From NCBI GenBank assembly GCA_947179485.1, contig OX359245.1, forward strand, positions 46,053,067-46,117,066: a DNA stretch of 64,000 nucleotides, read 5' to 3'. This stretch comes from Allacma fusca. Lineage: Eukaryota > Arthropoda > Collembola > Symphypleona > Sminthuridae. Made by a program: the position numbers and the translations under genes. Shown here in pieces: positions 11,885-23,153 of the stretch. The notes beneath the pieces are model-generated. The model was not told the DNA's origin, did not search any database, and was given only the letters and a program-made list of their open reading frames with translations. Positions within the stretch are counted from its first letter, which is position 1, and the number at the start of each line of letters is the position of its first letter.

Positions 11885-13045
11885 CAGGGGTAGGATTTTT
11901 GTGTGAAGACAGGAAGTATCTTCCCAGGGAAAGCATATTTCTGGCAGGGAAATGTCAAAGGGAAGGTATTTATTTTTACGACCAGGGCCCTATTTCATAA
12001 ACATTACAATCCGACAATTACAAGTGAAAAGTGACAAATTGTCAATTGAAATATGATTTCATAAACCGTAGTGTGACAATGACCAGTGACAGGAAAAATC
12101 TACTGACAATGACAGGAAATTGTAAAGGATTTACAATTATTACGTTTCATATACCACCGTAATTACAAGTGATTTACAATTGTCGCTCAAAAGTGACAGT
12201 ACCTTCAACCACTGTCAAATTGTAAATAGTGTTTATAAAATTGTTTTAATATAGATATAAAGGTATATTGTATAGTTACTATTGATTTACACAGATGTTA
12301 AACAGTAAACTATGATTTCTTTACTCGAGTGAAAGTGACGAAAATGATCACATTTCTCGTGAAAGAGCAAGGAGAAAATTTAAACCCCGAATCAATTTTG
12401 AAAATCACAATTCATTCCAATTTATCGAACAATTCAGAATATCCAAATGCACATTTAAATATATTGTGGGTAAAATGGGTGGGAAGCTTTTGCCTAAAAC
12501 TTCTCGCAATTTTGCATTAACACCCGAGCAACAGCTCTTGAATGCAATGGCATGGTTTAGAAACGGGTCATAGTGCCATGGGATTGGACGTCAGCACGGT
12601 TTATCAAACTGAGTATTTGAATTGGCTTACTGTATGACAATTCCCGGGTCTTGGATATTACTCCTCAATGACAACTTGTAAATATGCACCAGTAATTTCG
12701 GTCGGTTTGAGAATTGTTTATGAAACGCCTGTACTTGTAAATTGTCAATTATACAGTTGTACTTGTAAAATTGTCATTGTCGGGTTGTATTTTTTATGAA
12801 ATAGGGCCCAGGTATTTTTAAATTGGCTGACCGTTTTCTTGGCAGGGATTTTTAGATTTTTTGGCCTAATTTGGCTGGGATTTGACGTCTTGTAGAGAAA
12901 TTAGTGTGTGTTAGGATTTCGGAAATCGTTGACGTGTTTAGTGGGGATTTTTGAAATCGTTGAGGACCTTCCTGCAGCGACATTTAATTCAACAGGGAAA
13001 TTCAAAAATGAACATCCAGGAAGATTTACAAAAATCCTACCCCCG
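11885..13045. mobile_element. MITE of the CAGGGGTCGGATTTTTGT family, split by a second MITE (left arm)
   Basis: Starts CAGGGGTAGGATTTTTGTG and ends as the complement of CGGGGGTAGGATTTTTGTA. Flanks AGAAAAAT and GAAAAAAT may be an eroded 8-bp duplication. The interior repeats AGGGATTTT and AATCGTTGA-like motifs. An 823-bp element (11986-12808) is inserted in it. The same family occurs at 14113-14488, 47461-47852, about 55250-55650 and about 58770-59021. The mirror copy is 30700-31860. Confidence 0.75.
11986..12808. mobile_element. PIF/Harbinger-like MITE nested in another MITE (left arm)
   Basis: The ends GGCCCTATTTCATAAA and TTTATGAAATAGGGCC are inverse repeats, extended by ACAATCCGACAA against TTGTCGGGTTGT. 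The flanks carry CAG on both sides (11983-11985 and 12809-12811), a 3-bp duplication as expected for PIF/Harbinger elements. The interior has TGTCA and TACAATT variants (ACAATTACAAGTG, TGACAATGACAGG) and a short open frame at 12329-12520 without recognised similarity. Classification is inferred from end bases and duplication length only. The mirror is 30937-31759. Confidence 0.65.
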
Positions 13046-14100
13046 GAAAAAATAATAAGTCAAAACACTTTCAAATGAATAGCATCGAAGCAAAACAGAT
13101 ACTGGCAGCAGGTGGTATGGTAAAACCTATATATAAAGATTTTCCTAGGGACGCCAAAATTTGACCACTATAGACAGGGACTACTATATAAGTATAAAGT
13201 GGTCAGGGGTCACTATGTAATTGCATACACACACAGGCATACCAGCACAAATCCGACAAAGTTTTACTTATATATGTTATTGAAAATCAGTGATTTTACA
13301 CTTTTAAAAAATAGTCGCTAATTGTTTGGACATTTTTGGCTCTTCAACAAGCTCACTCTGGGTTTTCCCATTTTCAAAACTTTCACTAATTGTAAGTTTT
13401 TTTTAGAGAGAGTGAGAACTGCGTAACTTCCATCAAATCATTACCAAATTATTTGATTTCTTGCAAAGCAACTAATAATTATTATATTATGATGACTAAA
13501 AACCACCAGTAGTTAATTTAAAGTACTTCAAAGAACTAATAAGAAACAAGGTACTTAAATACACTGGACCTAGTATATAAATAAGCATTTGATGTAGTAC
13601 GTATGCATACAACACGAAACCTCTTCACATTCTTAAAAACGTGTCCAAATGCCTTTTATTGAGTTAAACTCAAGCAACTGTGCTATTGGTTCGGGTTCGC
13701 GCGAGTGGCATCACTTCGTTCTGACTGGTTGACCACTATATACAGGTCCTTCAAGCTGCATTTTTAACTGAAGGGGTATGATCGTTAGTCCACTATGAGC
13801 AGGTTTCCACTGTATAGAAAACCATTATATCGAGGGAGTTACCTATGTTAAAGGATAGGAGGTGGGACCAGGAAGTAAAATGTGACCACTATTAACAGTA
13901 ATCCATTATTGGAACGGCCATTATATACAAGTTTTACTGTATTACTAGCATAGAAGTATCTTTACAGTTGTATTTTATATTACACCTTTTAAGCCGAAGG
14001 TGTACAAAGTAGTAGAAGGTCAAATGGAAGGTTGAAAATGGTGAAAGGTCAAATTGAACGTGAGGTCGATTCGGGCCCAAACGATTCCAACGGGAGACGC
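13046..14100. other. Noncoding stretch with GACCACTAT-type motifs
   Basis: No coding frame is supported. Repeated GACCACTATA and CAGGGACTACTATA variants occur near 13160-13210, 13725-13750 and 13790-13930. They look like the ends of another AT-rich element of about 800 bp, but the borders could not be fixed. The mirror is 29645-30699. Confidence 0.35.
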
Positions 14101-14112
14101 TCTAATGCAAAG

Positions 14113-14488
14113 CAGGGGTCGGATTTTTGTAAACCTCCCTGAAAGATCAATTATGAGTTTCACTACTGAATCAAATGTCCCTCAACAATTTCAAAGATCC
14201 ATGCTGAAAAAAGGCCAGAGATTTTCAAAATCCCTGCTGGCAGAAATAATTTCCCTGAAAGATGTCAAATCCCTACCAAACAAGATTAATCAATCTAAAA
14301 ATCCCTGTTTTCATATCCAATTTCCCTGAAACACGTAAACAAACGTGAAAATCTCTGCCAAAAAAGGCCAATGAATTGAAAAATCCCTGTTCACAAAAAA
14401 TAGTCCCTTCCCTTTGAGATTTTCCCTTCCAGAAACTTTGTTTCCCTGGGAAAAATCATCTCGTCTTCCCACATAAATCCGACCACTA
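14113..14488. mobile_element. MITE of the CAGGGGTCGGATTTTTGT family (left arm)
   Basis: Begins CAGGGGTCGGATTTTTGTAA and ends near ATAAATCCGACCACT. It is about 376 bp, with internal AAATCCCTG and TTTCCCTG units. The expected target duplication is not visible, so one end may have eroded. The open frames across it are only the repeat units read in frame. The mirror copy is about 29257-29632. Confidence 0.65.
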
Positions 14489-14654
14489 AAAGGCATCTAT
14501 TTAAAACTTGGAATCTTAAGTTTGCATTTTAGTGAATTATGAACACTAAAATGTAAGGCGCCAAAAAAATCTAATTTTTACTCTTAAATCCATTATGTGG
14601 ATATAATTCAACTGCCGTCGAGATTAGAAACTATATGGACTGGTATCAAACAAT

Positions 14655-16665
14655 TCAATTGTGAAGTCTTTCTTGTGAGAAATTGTTTCAACAATATATT
14701 AATTTCAGCAACAAATGTAATAGACTCATTCTTAATGTGAGTTAGAAAGCTCCAGACCAAGGCTTCATTCGTCTTAGGAACACTAAGTCGTTTATTTCGT
14801 TACTCAGCAAAACATTTACAATCAGTAATCAATCCTGCAGTAATTTTTTTAATATGGTGTCATCATCAAGAATGTGTCATTACCCTCCTTGTAAACCCTA
14901 CGACTAAGGAAGAATGGAAACAAAGTGACAATACGATTAGCGTGCACTGTTTTGATTTTTAAGGAAGTAATTTTGTCTTTCGGCCAGGGCTGGTCATTCG
15001 AATTGGAATCAGAATTGGAATTGGCATTTCATTCCTCTTTTGTGGTAATTTTATGGGAATTGGTATTCTTAAATATATTTTTTGAAGTTATTTAAATCTA
15101 TATTGAATCGAAAAACAATATCTGGATTCGAATTAGTATTCAAAATATATTTAAATACTGTATCCAATGCTTATTCCGTGAAATATTGAAGTGTATCTCG
15201 TAAATTCAAAAAACAAGTTCTTTCTGAGCCACTACATAATTGTTTTAAAGCTACTCAATGGAATACAAAATTTGGGATTACGCTTGACTCCATAAAATGA
15301 CGCAGAGCACCGATACTAATTTTTTACGGAAATGAATTCGCTGCAATCTATAGGAAATTAATTCATTTGTCAGTAATTTTCTGATTTGGGAAAGGGGTCT
15401 ATTTCAGGGGAAACAGCATGCAGCTCAAGTTTTTTGACTACTAGGGTATCCCTGAAAAACAACAAAATCAATACGTCATTTACGGTTATGCCAGTTCTGT
15501 AGATTAAGTAGTAACGCCTTTATAAAATGGTTTGGCATATATATCCCCTGGCTTCTTTGCACTCATAATTGCCGAATTTAGACACTTTATGGCTTTTTAG
15601 TTGTAAAGTTACGATATATTTCGGGACTCTAGTACCTCCGGGTATTAATATTTAAGAACTAAAGTATTTGAATTATATTGTAATTCATAGACAATTTTTG
15701 AATAAATTGAATTGTAATTTCATTTTATGAAAAAAATACATTTGAATTGGGATTGGAATCCGTTAGGATTAATTTTAATCAGAAATTATTGTATCCGTAT
15801 TTTTCGAATACTCCAGCCCTGCTTTCGGCTTAAGATTTGTGAATTTCAACAAAGGAATGTCTTGCCCCAAAAAGAAAAAGTTTCTTTTTTTTTAATTTAG
15901 TGCTATTCATAGTTTCTTCAATATTTCTGAGACGTTATTTGCTTCAAACTACTCTTGCATTAATTAAAGTAAGCAATACTTTCTATGGAAAATCCAATTT
16001 TATAAAAGAGCAATTTCCAAATTTAAAACTCCAGAAACCTACGCGATTTATGATCATTTTTTATAAAAATATTCCAATAAATATAAGATTCCAAGTCTTA
16101 CCCAATAACCTCGTGTACAGATATTTTGTATAGCAATTTTCTTATCTATTGGATACTTCAAATACCCACGTATAAGTATCCATACCAAGGCGCTGTACCA
16201 ATTTTGTTACCTGATTCATTCTTGACCAAAACAAATGTTGAAATTTCGATAAAAATTTAGTCAGCTTGAATGCTAGCACTATGCAGGATTGTAGAATATA
16301 TAATTTGCTTTTAAAGGAAGTATCAGTGGTCGAGATTCAACGTGCAGTTTTTTCAGGGACTTTTTATAGATCAGTTCTTTTTTCAAAATTTGTAACACCA
16401 GCCGTATAGTCAATTAAATGTTAAATATATTCAAAAATTCATAAAAAACCAATTTGTCCTGAGAGACGGTAGGTCACAGATGATTCCTTCTATGCGATGA
16501 AAAATTGATGTAAAACATTGAGTCAAAATTCAGGTTTTTCCAAACTTTCATAGTGAAAACTTAATACCACTTAAGGACACCATAACGGTTCAAATGATTT
16601 ACTGCACTTACAAGGTCAGATTTTGGGGTGTTACTCGTGGAATCAAACTAGAGCGTCTCTACACT
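14655..16665 (+). pseudogene. Decayed second unit of the knottin locus (left arm)
   Basis: The segment repeats, in order, pieces of the knottin unit: the upstream block (14660-14770), a fragment of the end of the second knot exon (about 14885-14917, reading CHYPPCKPYD then stop), its downstream flank (14918-14984 and 15830-15985) and the far flank (16330-16660, matching 10990-11200). The signal exon, first knot exon and most of the second are deleted. A hAT MITE (14985-15821) has landed in the flank. It cannot encode a knot peptide. The mirror is about 27080-29090. Confidence 0.6.
14985..15821. mobile_element. hAT-type MITE, GGAATTGG motif family (left arm)
   Basis: Ends CAGGGCTGGTCATTCGAA and the complement of CAGGGCTGGAGTATTCGAA. 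A perfect 8-bp duplication CTTTCGGC flanks it (14977-14984 and 15822-15829). The termini are made of GAATTGGAATCAGAATTGG-like units facing inward. It is 837 bp and noncoding. Confidence 0.92.
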
Positions 16666-17100
16666 GGCTATTTTAGACACGTGGCCCGTAAAATTACTGA
16701 AATTCTCATTAATCATACGTGAATTATTAACAGGGTTCATCTTCTTGACAAAGTGGAATTTCCTCAACAATGAATAGTGAATTGCAACTATTTATAAGGC
16801 AGGCATGCAGTAAAGCAATAATTGTTGGAACTCCCGTACACCAAGTTGTGCTGTGATTAAAAGGTAAAATTACAAACGTTTGAAATTCGCTCAATGTAAT
16901 CATGTACATATACAGCATTCTCAACCGCTGCTCCTGCATGCAAAACTTCTGGAATTTTTCACGAACATTTACAGGCTTTCACAATATTTTTTAACCGTGA
17001 TGAAAACAGTACGCGCCCATAACCAGTTTCAACCAACCAAATTCTCCAAAACGTAATCTCTCCATCATGGCACATTTATATGCATGTAGTCGATATGACA
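15986..17100. other. Noncoding stretch of left arm
   Basis: Apart from the duplicated flank at 16330-16660, no gene is supported. A minus-strand open frame at 16727-16939 is kept in both arms, but shows no recognisable motif or splice context. The mirror is about 26645-27760. Confidence 0.4.
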
Positions 17101-17107
17101 TTCATTC

Positions 17108-17710
17108 CAGACATGTCCAGCCTTCGAAGGCTAGCCTTCAATGAAGGCTGCTTTGAAGGCGGAATATCAATTTTCCAGAGTTGAGAAGGAAAGGCGGGAT
17201 GGCTGAATTAATTCGGGAAGGCTGAAGAAAGCCTTCCTAGTATTAACAGAAAACGGAAGGCGAAGGAAGGAAGTATGTAAAGAAGCCCTCTGCTACTTAC
17301 AATTAGAAGGCTTCGCGCATGCAATGAACTACAATAGATAGTTACAAATACAACAATGAGAGTGTACTAAAAACACTACAAATACACATGTACAGTTATA
17401 TGCACAGTGAGACTTACTTCATTGCTTCTGATTTTGATAAACGAACTCAATAGAGTAAATTGTATAGCTGATTTTCAGGTGTTTTACCTGCAAAAGTGTC
17501 GTTTAAATGCATTGCTATGGTATTTCGTGTTATTAAGGCTAATAGGAAAGAAGGCTGAAGGCTGGAGGCATTAAACTAATAGGTAAAATAGGGCTGAAGG
17601 AAGGCAAAATATTTTGAAGGCTTCCTTTAACAAAAGGATGAAGCAATGCGTTTTTTCAAAACATTTCCTTCGAAGGTTTGAAGGAAGGCAATTTCATTTG
17701 GACATCTCTG
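17108..17710. mobile_element. hAT-type MITE, GAAGGCTGAAGG motif family (left arm)
   Basis: Ends CAGACATGTCCA and the complement of CAGAGATGTCCA. A perfect 8-bp duplication ATTCATTC flanks it (17100-17107 and 17711-17718). Near both ends GAAGGCT, CCTTC and GGAAGGC variants crowd together, arranged inversely. It is 603 bp and noncoding. Confidence 0.92.
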
Positions 17711-17925
17711 ATTCATTCCATATATTATCCCAATACTATAATTAAATGACGGCAATACCGCTTCAATGGTGTGCCGTAGTAGAAGCGTAGATTGACCGTA
17801 CGCAAAACTTAGCACAAACATAATTACACATATGCATATGTGCTTGTGCGTTTTAGTGTATTACACCGTGTTCAATAAGGTTACAACTGCATAGTATCAT
17901 AGATTGTTTTAAAATTTGCTACGAA

Positions 17926-18236
17926 ATATTTTCGTTTCTGGAAGGAGGTCTCATATTTTCGTTTCTGGAAGGAGGTCTCATATTTTCGTTTCTGGAAGGA
18001 GGTCTCATATTTTCGTTTCTGGAAGGAGGTCTCATATTTTCGTTTCTGGAAGGAGGTCTCGTATTTTCGTTTCTGGAAGGAGGTCTCATATTTTCGTTTC
18101 TGGAAGGAGGTCTCATATTTTCGTTTCTGGAAGGAGGTCTCATATTTTCGTTTCTGGAAGAAGGTCTCATATTTTCGTTTCTGGAAGGAGGTCTCATATT
18201 TTCGTTTCTGGAAGGAGGTCTCATATTTTCGTTTCT
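17926..18236. repeat. 27-bp tandem repeat, long form (about 11.5 copies, left arm)
   Basis: Head-to-tail units beginning ATTTTCGTTTCTGGAAGGAG are nearly identical to each other. Because 27 is a multiple of three, frames stay open on both strands (minus strand reads RNENMRPPS repeatedly), but nothing supports translation. It lies about 370 bp beyond the MOXD stop codon. The right arm has only about 2.5 units, a difference of 243 bp or nine units. Confidence 0.95.
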
Positions 18237-18608
18237 ACTATTTGCAGGACCATTAGGCAGATTGACTTTATTAACAATATGACAATCTACTTGCATGCAC
18301 CATTCAGTAAATCAACTAACAATAAGCTATTAGTGCTGGAGTTCAAATAGTCCCTAGGTATTAATCCTTGTTTTGTTTTTTTAGGACACGTGGTAAATAT
18401 AAAGTGGTGCAAAATTACAGATGAGATGAACAGTTTAGGCAGTAATATTTAATTAGAAATTAGTCTTTGCGCATAATTCGAAAAACATTCTCTCAGAATT
18501 AATTCCTTATATGAACGAAATTGCTTCATACATAGGATGTTTTTACTTACATATTTTCACTACATGCAATTTATAAACATGGACTACGGTAGTACTTGCC
18601 AAAGCGAG

Positions 18609-21600
18609 CTATTTTCGCGGCATGTTTGAATCTTCATCGCAATGATTATTCGGGATATATGGTAGAAATTTAGGGTAAGTGACTATTGCTGGTCCATGCA
18701 CAGAAGTCTGGACTTGAGGATCACAGTTTGCGAAATGTTCTCCGAAACGCGTGAGGTTCTGGACTTCGAGCTTTAAGGTGTCATTCCATGGTATCTCGTT
18801 GCTTAAAACTTTCGAATAAAGTTTGTTGGCATACTTGGGTGGTGCTATGACTACCTGGTCCCGGGGATGGGAGCTGTTTAACAATTATACCTGGATGTAA
18901 AGTGCTGTTGTGTCTTCCGATAAGTTAATGTGTTGAAATATTTAGGAAAATAATTAAATTTAAAATCACATACAGCTTAACAACTTCCTCTATTCCGAGT
19001 TTTGACAGTAAATTTGTTTCTTCGCCAAAATGGCTCCCACAGTTATCAAGCCTTGACATACGCGGGTAATACATTACAAATGCTAGACACATTTCCCGAC
19101 GTGTGCTCAAACCACCGAGAATAGCCTCAGGAGGAGAAAGGTGTGAAGAATCGTCAGTACACTCTGCATGCACATACATATTGTCTGTATTTATCCGATA
19201 GATCCACTGTAATAAAATGTTCATATTAGATGGTACCTAAAGTTAAATGATCCCCTTTAAGAATCTCTTGATGCACCGGCAATAATCGATTTTGCTGAAA
19301 GTCGAAGTCGTAGTTGTTGTCATAAGCCCACCATGGAAGCTCGAATCCATTTCTAAACTGACGAAGCTTCATTTTGCGACCTGTCAAGAGTTTCAGATAA
19401 AAATTGTTATTATTATAGTTGTAAAAGCATCTAATATATAATCTTAGAATGCTGAAAACACGCATACGTAATGCATTAATATTTGTTTCAAATCTCGGTT
19501 TAACAATATTTGATGTTAAGATGTGAGAAGAATTAGCTGTAGAAACATTCTGAAGGAATGTATTTTCTGTCAAAAACGGCCAGTAAATCGTTCCGTTATG
19601 CGTATGTGCTAAATTGAACGGAATGCATCGGGTTGTGCATTCTTCAGTTGTAAATACCCAGTTTAAACAAGTTAGCCTGAAGGATTATTACAAGTTATCA
19701 TGTTGAAATAGAAATTATTTTACCAGCCAAATGTGAATGAAGAATTAGCGTAAAAACTTTAATTCCTTCGTCGGGAAAGCGACTTTCAGTACAGGTGCTA
19801 CTGCAATGACCAGCAATAATATAGTTAGATGTATTGGGTGGAATCATCAACCCGATTCCAGTCTCATAGCCAATTCGAATTATTCCGGCCTCTTGTTTGC
19901 TAAACCACAATGTTTAAATTTATTAAGATGAACTTATCAAAATCATATTGGAATTCTCAATACTCAAGAAAACCTTTTTACCGCAAATTCTTTGTTGTGT
20001 AAATTTCAATGCCTGTGTTGTAGTTTAAATTTGATAGCTTGTTGGGATTATCATAATGCACTTCAAGTAAAAAGTATTCCGGGATGCCCAACTCATTCAA
20101 AGGAATGCCAATATTTTCAGGGAGAATCAAAGTCTTAAAAATACATTAATAAATTTTCAGGCTTTACAAAGACCAATGTTAAATTAACATAACTAATATT
20201 TCAGTACTGACTTCACCACCAACGGCCCATCCATACATATACTGCTGGCAGGTGCTTTTCATTTTAAACATGTCGTTGTAATTATAACAATGATCGCCTG
20301 GTGATTTTAGCATGTCTTCATAAAATTTCTTAAGTTGTTCCGAGGATCCAGTACAATGATGGAGGATAAGATGGTGTGTGTGGGTGCGTGCCTCGTCGCT
20401 CTCTAACACAACCCGAAACTAAAGTACAAATATTACTTAACATTTTTTACAAATCAGTAATAATTATCATTGCAATGGAAACTCATTTATAAAAACAGAT
20501 ATACCCCAACAACATGTCTTTTGACATCAAATGGTGGACTTTTGTGTGCAGTACACCAGTAGACGGTATCTTTTGAAGGCAGTTTCGTTTTTACATTGAT
20601 ATGCCAACTGTCAGAGCTGTTGAGGAATTACATTTATTAGATTAACATACTATTGCAAGTTATTACAATGCAAATTGAATGCAAAAATGTATTTGCATAT
20701 TGTTATAGTAACTCTGTTGCATTCCATTCAGTGGCAGGACCATCCAATATATTCACGGAAGCAGCGCCACGTTTCCGATGTTGCAAGATTTTATCTGTGT
20801 CTCCGATGGCCCATATGATTTTTGTAGTGTCATTCTGTTGGTAGAGCACGTTCATGTGTATGTATGAAAAGAATTTAATAAACATAATAACAGACGCATG
20901 AAACTAAAAACATAATTTTACTTTCTAATTATTATTCTATGCATTGCAAGTAAAACATTTTGTCCGTGTTACAAGAAATTCCTCCCAAAAATTTAAGTAT
21001 TAAAATGCTGATTATCAGGAATGACTAGAGGAATCTAATTTATGAGCTCGGGAATTTTAATTTCTGCTAACACTAATGAATGTTAAGCTGGAGAAACCAG
21101 GGTCACATACCGTACTACTATTTTTCGAAAGATACTGTAAGTGATAATTTAAACTTGCTCCCGTGAAGTGAAGCACATGTTAGTACGTCTTATCTTTTCA
21201 AAAATCTGTTCATGACTAGAAAGCAGAACAGGAAACTTACGTTGATTGAAATATCCTCGTTATCGCAGGTATTAAATACCCGAGTGACCTTTAAAGTTGT
21301 ATGGGTTACATTTTCAGATGCAGATAGTAACGTCCAGTCCTGGCTTATGTCAACAATAGGTGCCTGATTTCCTATGGCATGATAGTCCTGTAACACCAGT
21401 AAATAAAGATTAATCAATACGCAATATGTATGCATTTCATATCTAGTTTCTAAACGAGACGAGCAAAAATATGTAGACAAGAATAAATATTTAAACATTA
21501 TTTTACTTAAACTTCAAATAAGAACTCACTGCAAAATAGGTATTTTCATCCTGAATTCCACCAATAATCATGTCTGCATCTTTCATGCCCCCCGTCGGGG

Positions 21601-21793
21601 AAAGCCCAAATCCTACGAATCCCAGTGTCTTAGCTGTGATAGTGAAAGTAATGTTTTTGGTCCGGATATTAGCCGTCCATGCAACTTGAAAATCATCATC
21701 AAGTATTTTGAATCTATGTATTTCCAATCCATTTCCGGGGAAACTTGCGACATAAAATATTATTAAAACCATGTATTGAAGGAATACAGACAT
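18609..21793 (-). CDS. DBH-like copper monooxygenase (MOXD family), intact copy
   Basis: Ten exons in consistent phase: 21530-21793, 21241-21387, 20713-20834, 20505-20616, 20212-20418, 19982-20133, 19724-19899, 19237-19380, 18974-19163 and 18609-18873. They give 592 residues, close to the usual ~610. Order: signal peptide (~1-22), DOMON domain (~25-130), then two copper type II ascorbate-dependent monooxygenase domains. All metal ligands of the family are visible: HH at 230-231, H310 in LEVHY, H389 and H391 in LHSHLAG, and M466 in REMC. The family uses copper and ascorbate to hydroxylate small substrates in the secretory pathway; the substrate is unknown for MOXD proteins. There is no C-terminal membrane anchor, so it is probably secreted. 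The exon 9 acceptor (19163) was chosen by phase and GD-x5-C spacing. The donor of exon 3 (GTTACT) is weak. Confidence 0.88.
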
Positions 21794-22725
21794 TTTTGAA
21801 CAAGTTCCAGCCCTGTACAAGTATTAGTCAATTTTCTCTGTATTGATCTAATGCCTGCTCGAAAATTTTTGACAACGAAAAGTGAGCACGATATGGGAGA
21901 AGTGTCAGTTGTCACAATTATGTGTTAAAATCGTCTTGGGATTTAAAAAAATGTATTTTAGGGAATTTTAAGTGCTTCCTTCAGTCGGCTTACGTATATG
22001 GGTAGCATGAGTGGTTCGGGTAAACGTTGTGCAAAATAACTAACTAAAAATAGTTAAAGAGAATCCAGTTCATATAAAATGAAATGACGAATTCTCCCTT
22101 CAAAATGATATAAAATCTGTACGACACGTAGCACTAGTTTTTATTTTATTACAATGACATCACCAGCAGCTAAATATTATGTTTTACGCTTAACACTTTG
22201 TATGTGTATATTTCTCCCCGTAAAATGATACACATAGGGAACTTTTACTGCTGGAAGCAGAAGGTTGGAGCTAGGCCTGGCAGTGGAAGTAAATTCAAAC
22301 TCATTTTTGTTATATGTACTGTATAATTACTATGTTCATTGCTTGTGTGTACTGTTAGTATGCGTGTACATACACTGGTCTGGCGCTTGAAAAATCTACT
22401 CCTATACATTTATCAGGGCATGAATACAGTAATCATTATTGCTATATGCTCAAAGCGTCCCATTTTATAATATGCATTGATTCTTTTAAATATTTGTAAG
22501 TTAAAAGACATTATTTTTGATTTTATATCCACTCGAACTTTGATCTACCATTTGGACTGGCAAAACAAAATCATCACTTACTATATTGAGTGATCAGATT
22601 TCCCAAAATAAAATTATGAAGTTTGCCTTGGTGAATGAAAAAATCTTTAAAATACGTACACTGTACAAGTATGTAAGCTTCAAGTGCTTATAGTGTAACA
22701 TGTAAACTCTGAAGTGCACGGAGTA
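21063..22725. other. Unpaired centre of the inverted repeat, with MOXD exons 1-2 and upstream region
   Basis: This stretch has no partner in the right arm, because that arm begins at the gap. It holds MOXD exons 1 and 2 (21241-21793) and the gene's upstream sequence. No TATA element or other gene was recognised between 21794 and 22725. Confidence 0.7.
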
Positions 22726-22925
22726 NNNNNNNNNNNNNNNNNNNNNNNNNNNNNNNNNNNNNNNNNNNNNNNNNNNNNNNNNNNNNNNNNNNNNNNNNNN
22801 NNNNNNNNNNNNNNNNNNNNNNNNNNNNNNNNNNNNNNNNNNNNNNNNNNNNNNNNNNNNNNNNNNNNNNNNNNNNNNNNNNNNNNNNNNNNNNNNNNNN
22901 NNNNNNNNNNNNNNNNNNNNNNNNN
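22726..22925. other. Assembly gap of 200 N
   Basis: Exactly 200 unknown bases at the centre of the inverted repeat. A round number suggests a placeholder rather than a measured length. The missing exons 1-2 of the right MOXD copy may be in it. Confidence 0.97.
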
Positions 22926-23153
22926 AATTAAAATTCCCTAGCTCATAAATTAGATTCCTCTAGTCATTCCTGATAATCAGCATTTTAATACTTACATTTT
23001 TGGGAGGAATTTCTTGTAACACGGACAAAATGTTTTACTTGCAATGCATAGAATAATAATTAGAAAGTAAAATTATGTTTTTAGTTTCATGCGTCTGTTA
23101 TTATGTTTATGAAATTCTTTTCATACATACACATGAACGTGCTCTACCAACAG

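Larger units (their letters stand above)
6314..21062 (+). repeat. Left arm of giant inverted repeat
   Basis: This 14.7-kb segment is reproduced in reverse complement at 22926-38048 with only scattered mismatches and small indels. Checkpoints include MITE ends, knottin exons and MOXD exons. Its outer edge is at 6314, where the match stops after TATTGACAATAC. Its inner edge is where the right arm meets the N gap (equivalent to 21062). It carries the intact MOXD gene and the long form of the 27-bp satellite. Confidence 0.93.

Noticed and set aside
12329..12520. 63-codon frame inside the PIF/Harbinger-like MITE as a transposase remnant
   Set aside because: No recognisable transposase motif; too short and AT-biased to support.
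14113..14488. CRISPR-like spaced repeats in the CAGGGATTTT units
   Set aside because: Units are degenerate, unevenly spaced and bounded by transposon ends in a eukaryotic genome.
16727..16939. Small cysteine-containing protein ending CQEDEPC
   Set aside because: The cysteine spacing only superficially resembles the knottins. There is no signal sequence or splice context, and preservation in both arms is explained by the recent palindrome.
17919..18350. Open frames of 125-144 codons over the 27-bp satellite on both strands
   Set aside because: They exist only because the repeat length is divisible by three. Both strands are open at once and the mirror copy is nine units shorter, so coding is not supported.
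19381..19573. Extension of MOXD exon 8 upstream into an open frame
   Set aside because: Splice acceptor and phase place the exon start at 19380. The upstream part is not similar to the family, and is stopped in the mirror copy as expected for an intron.
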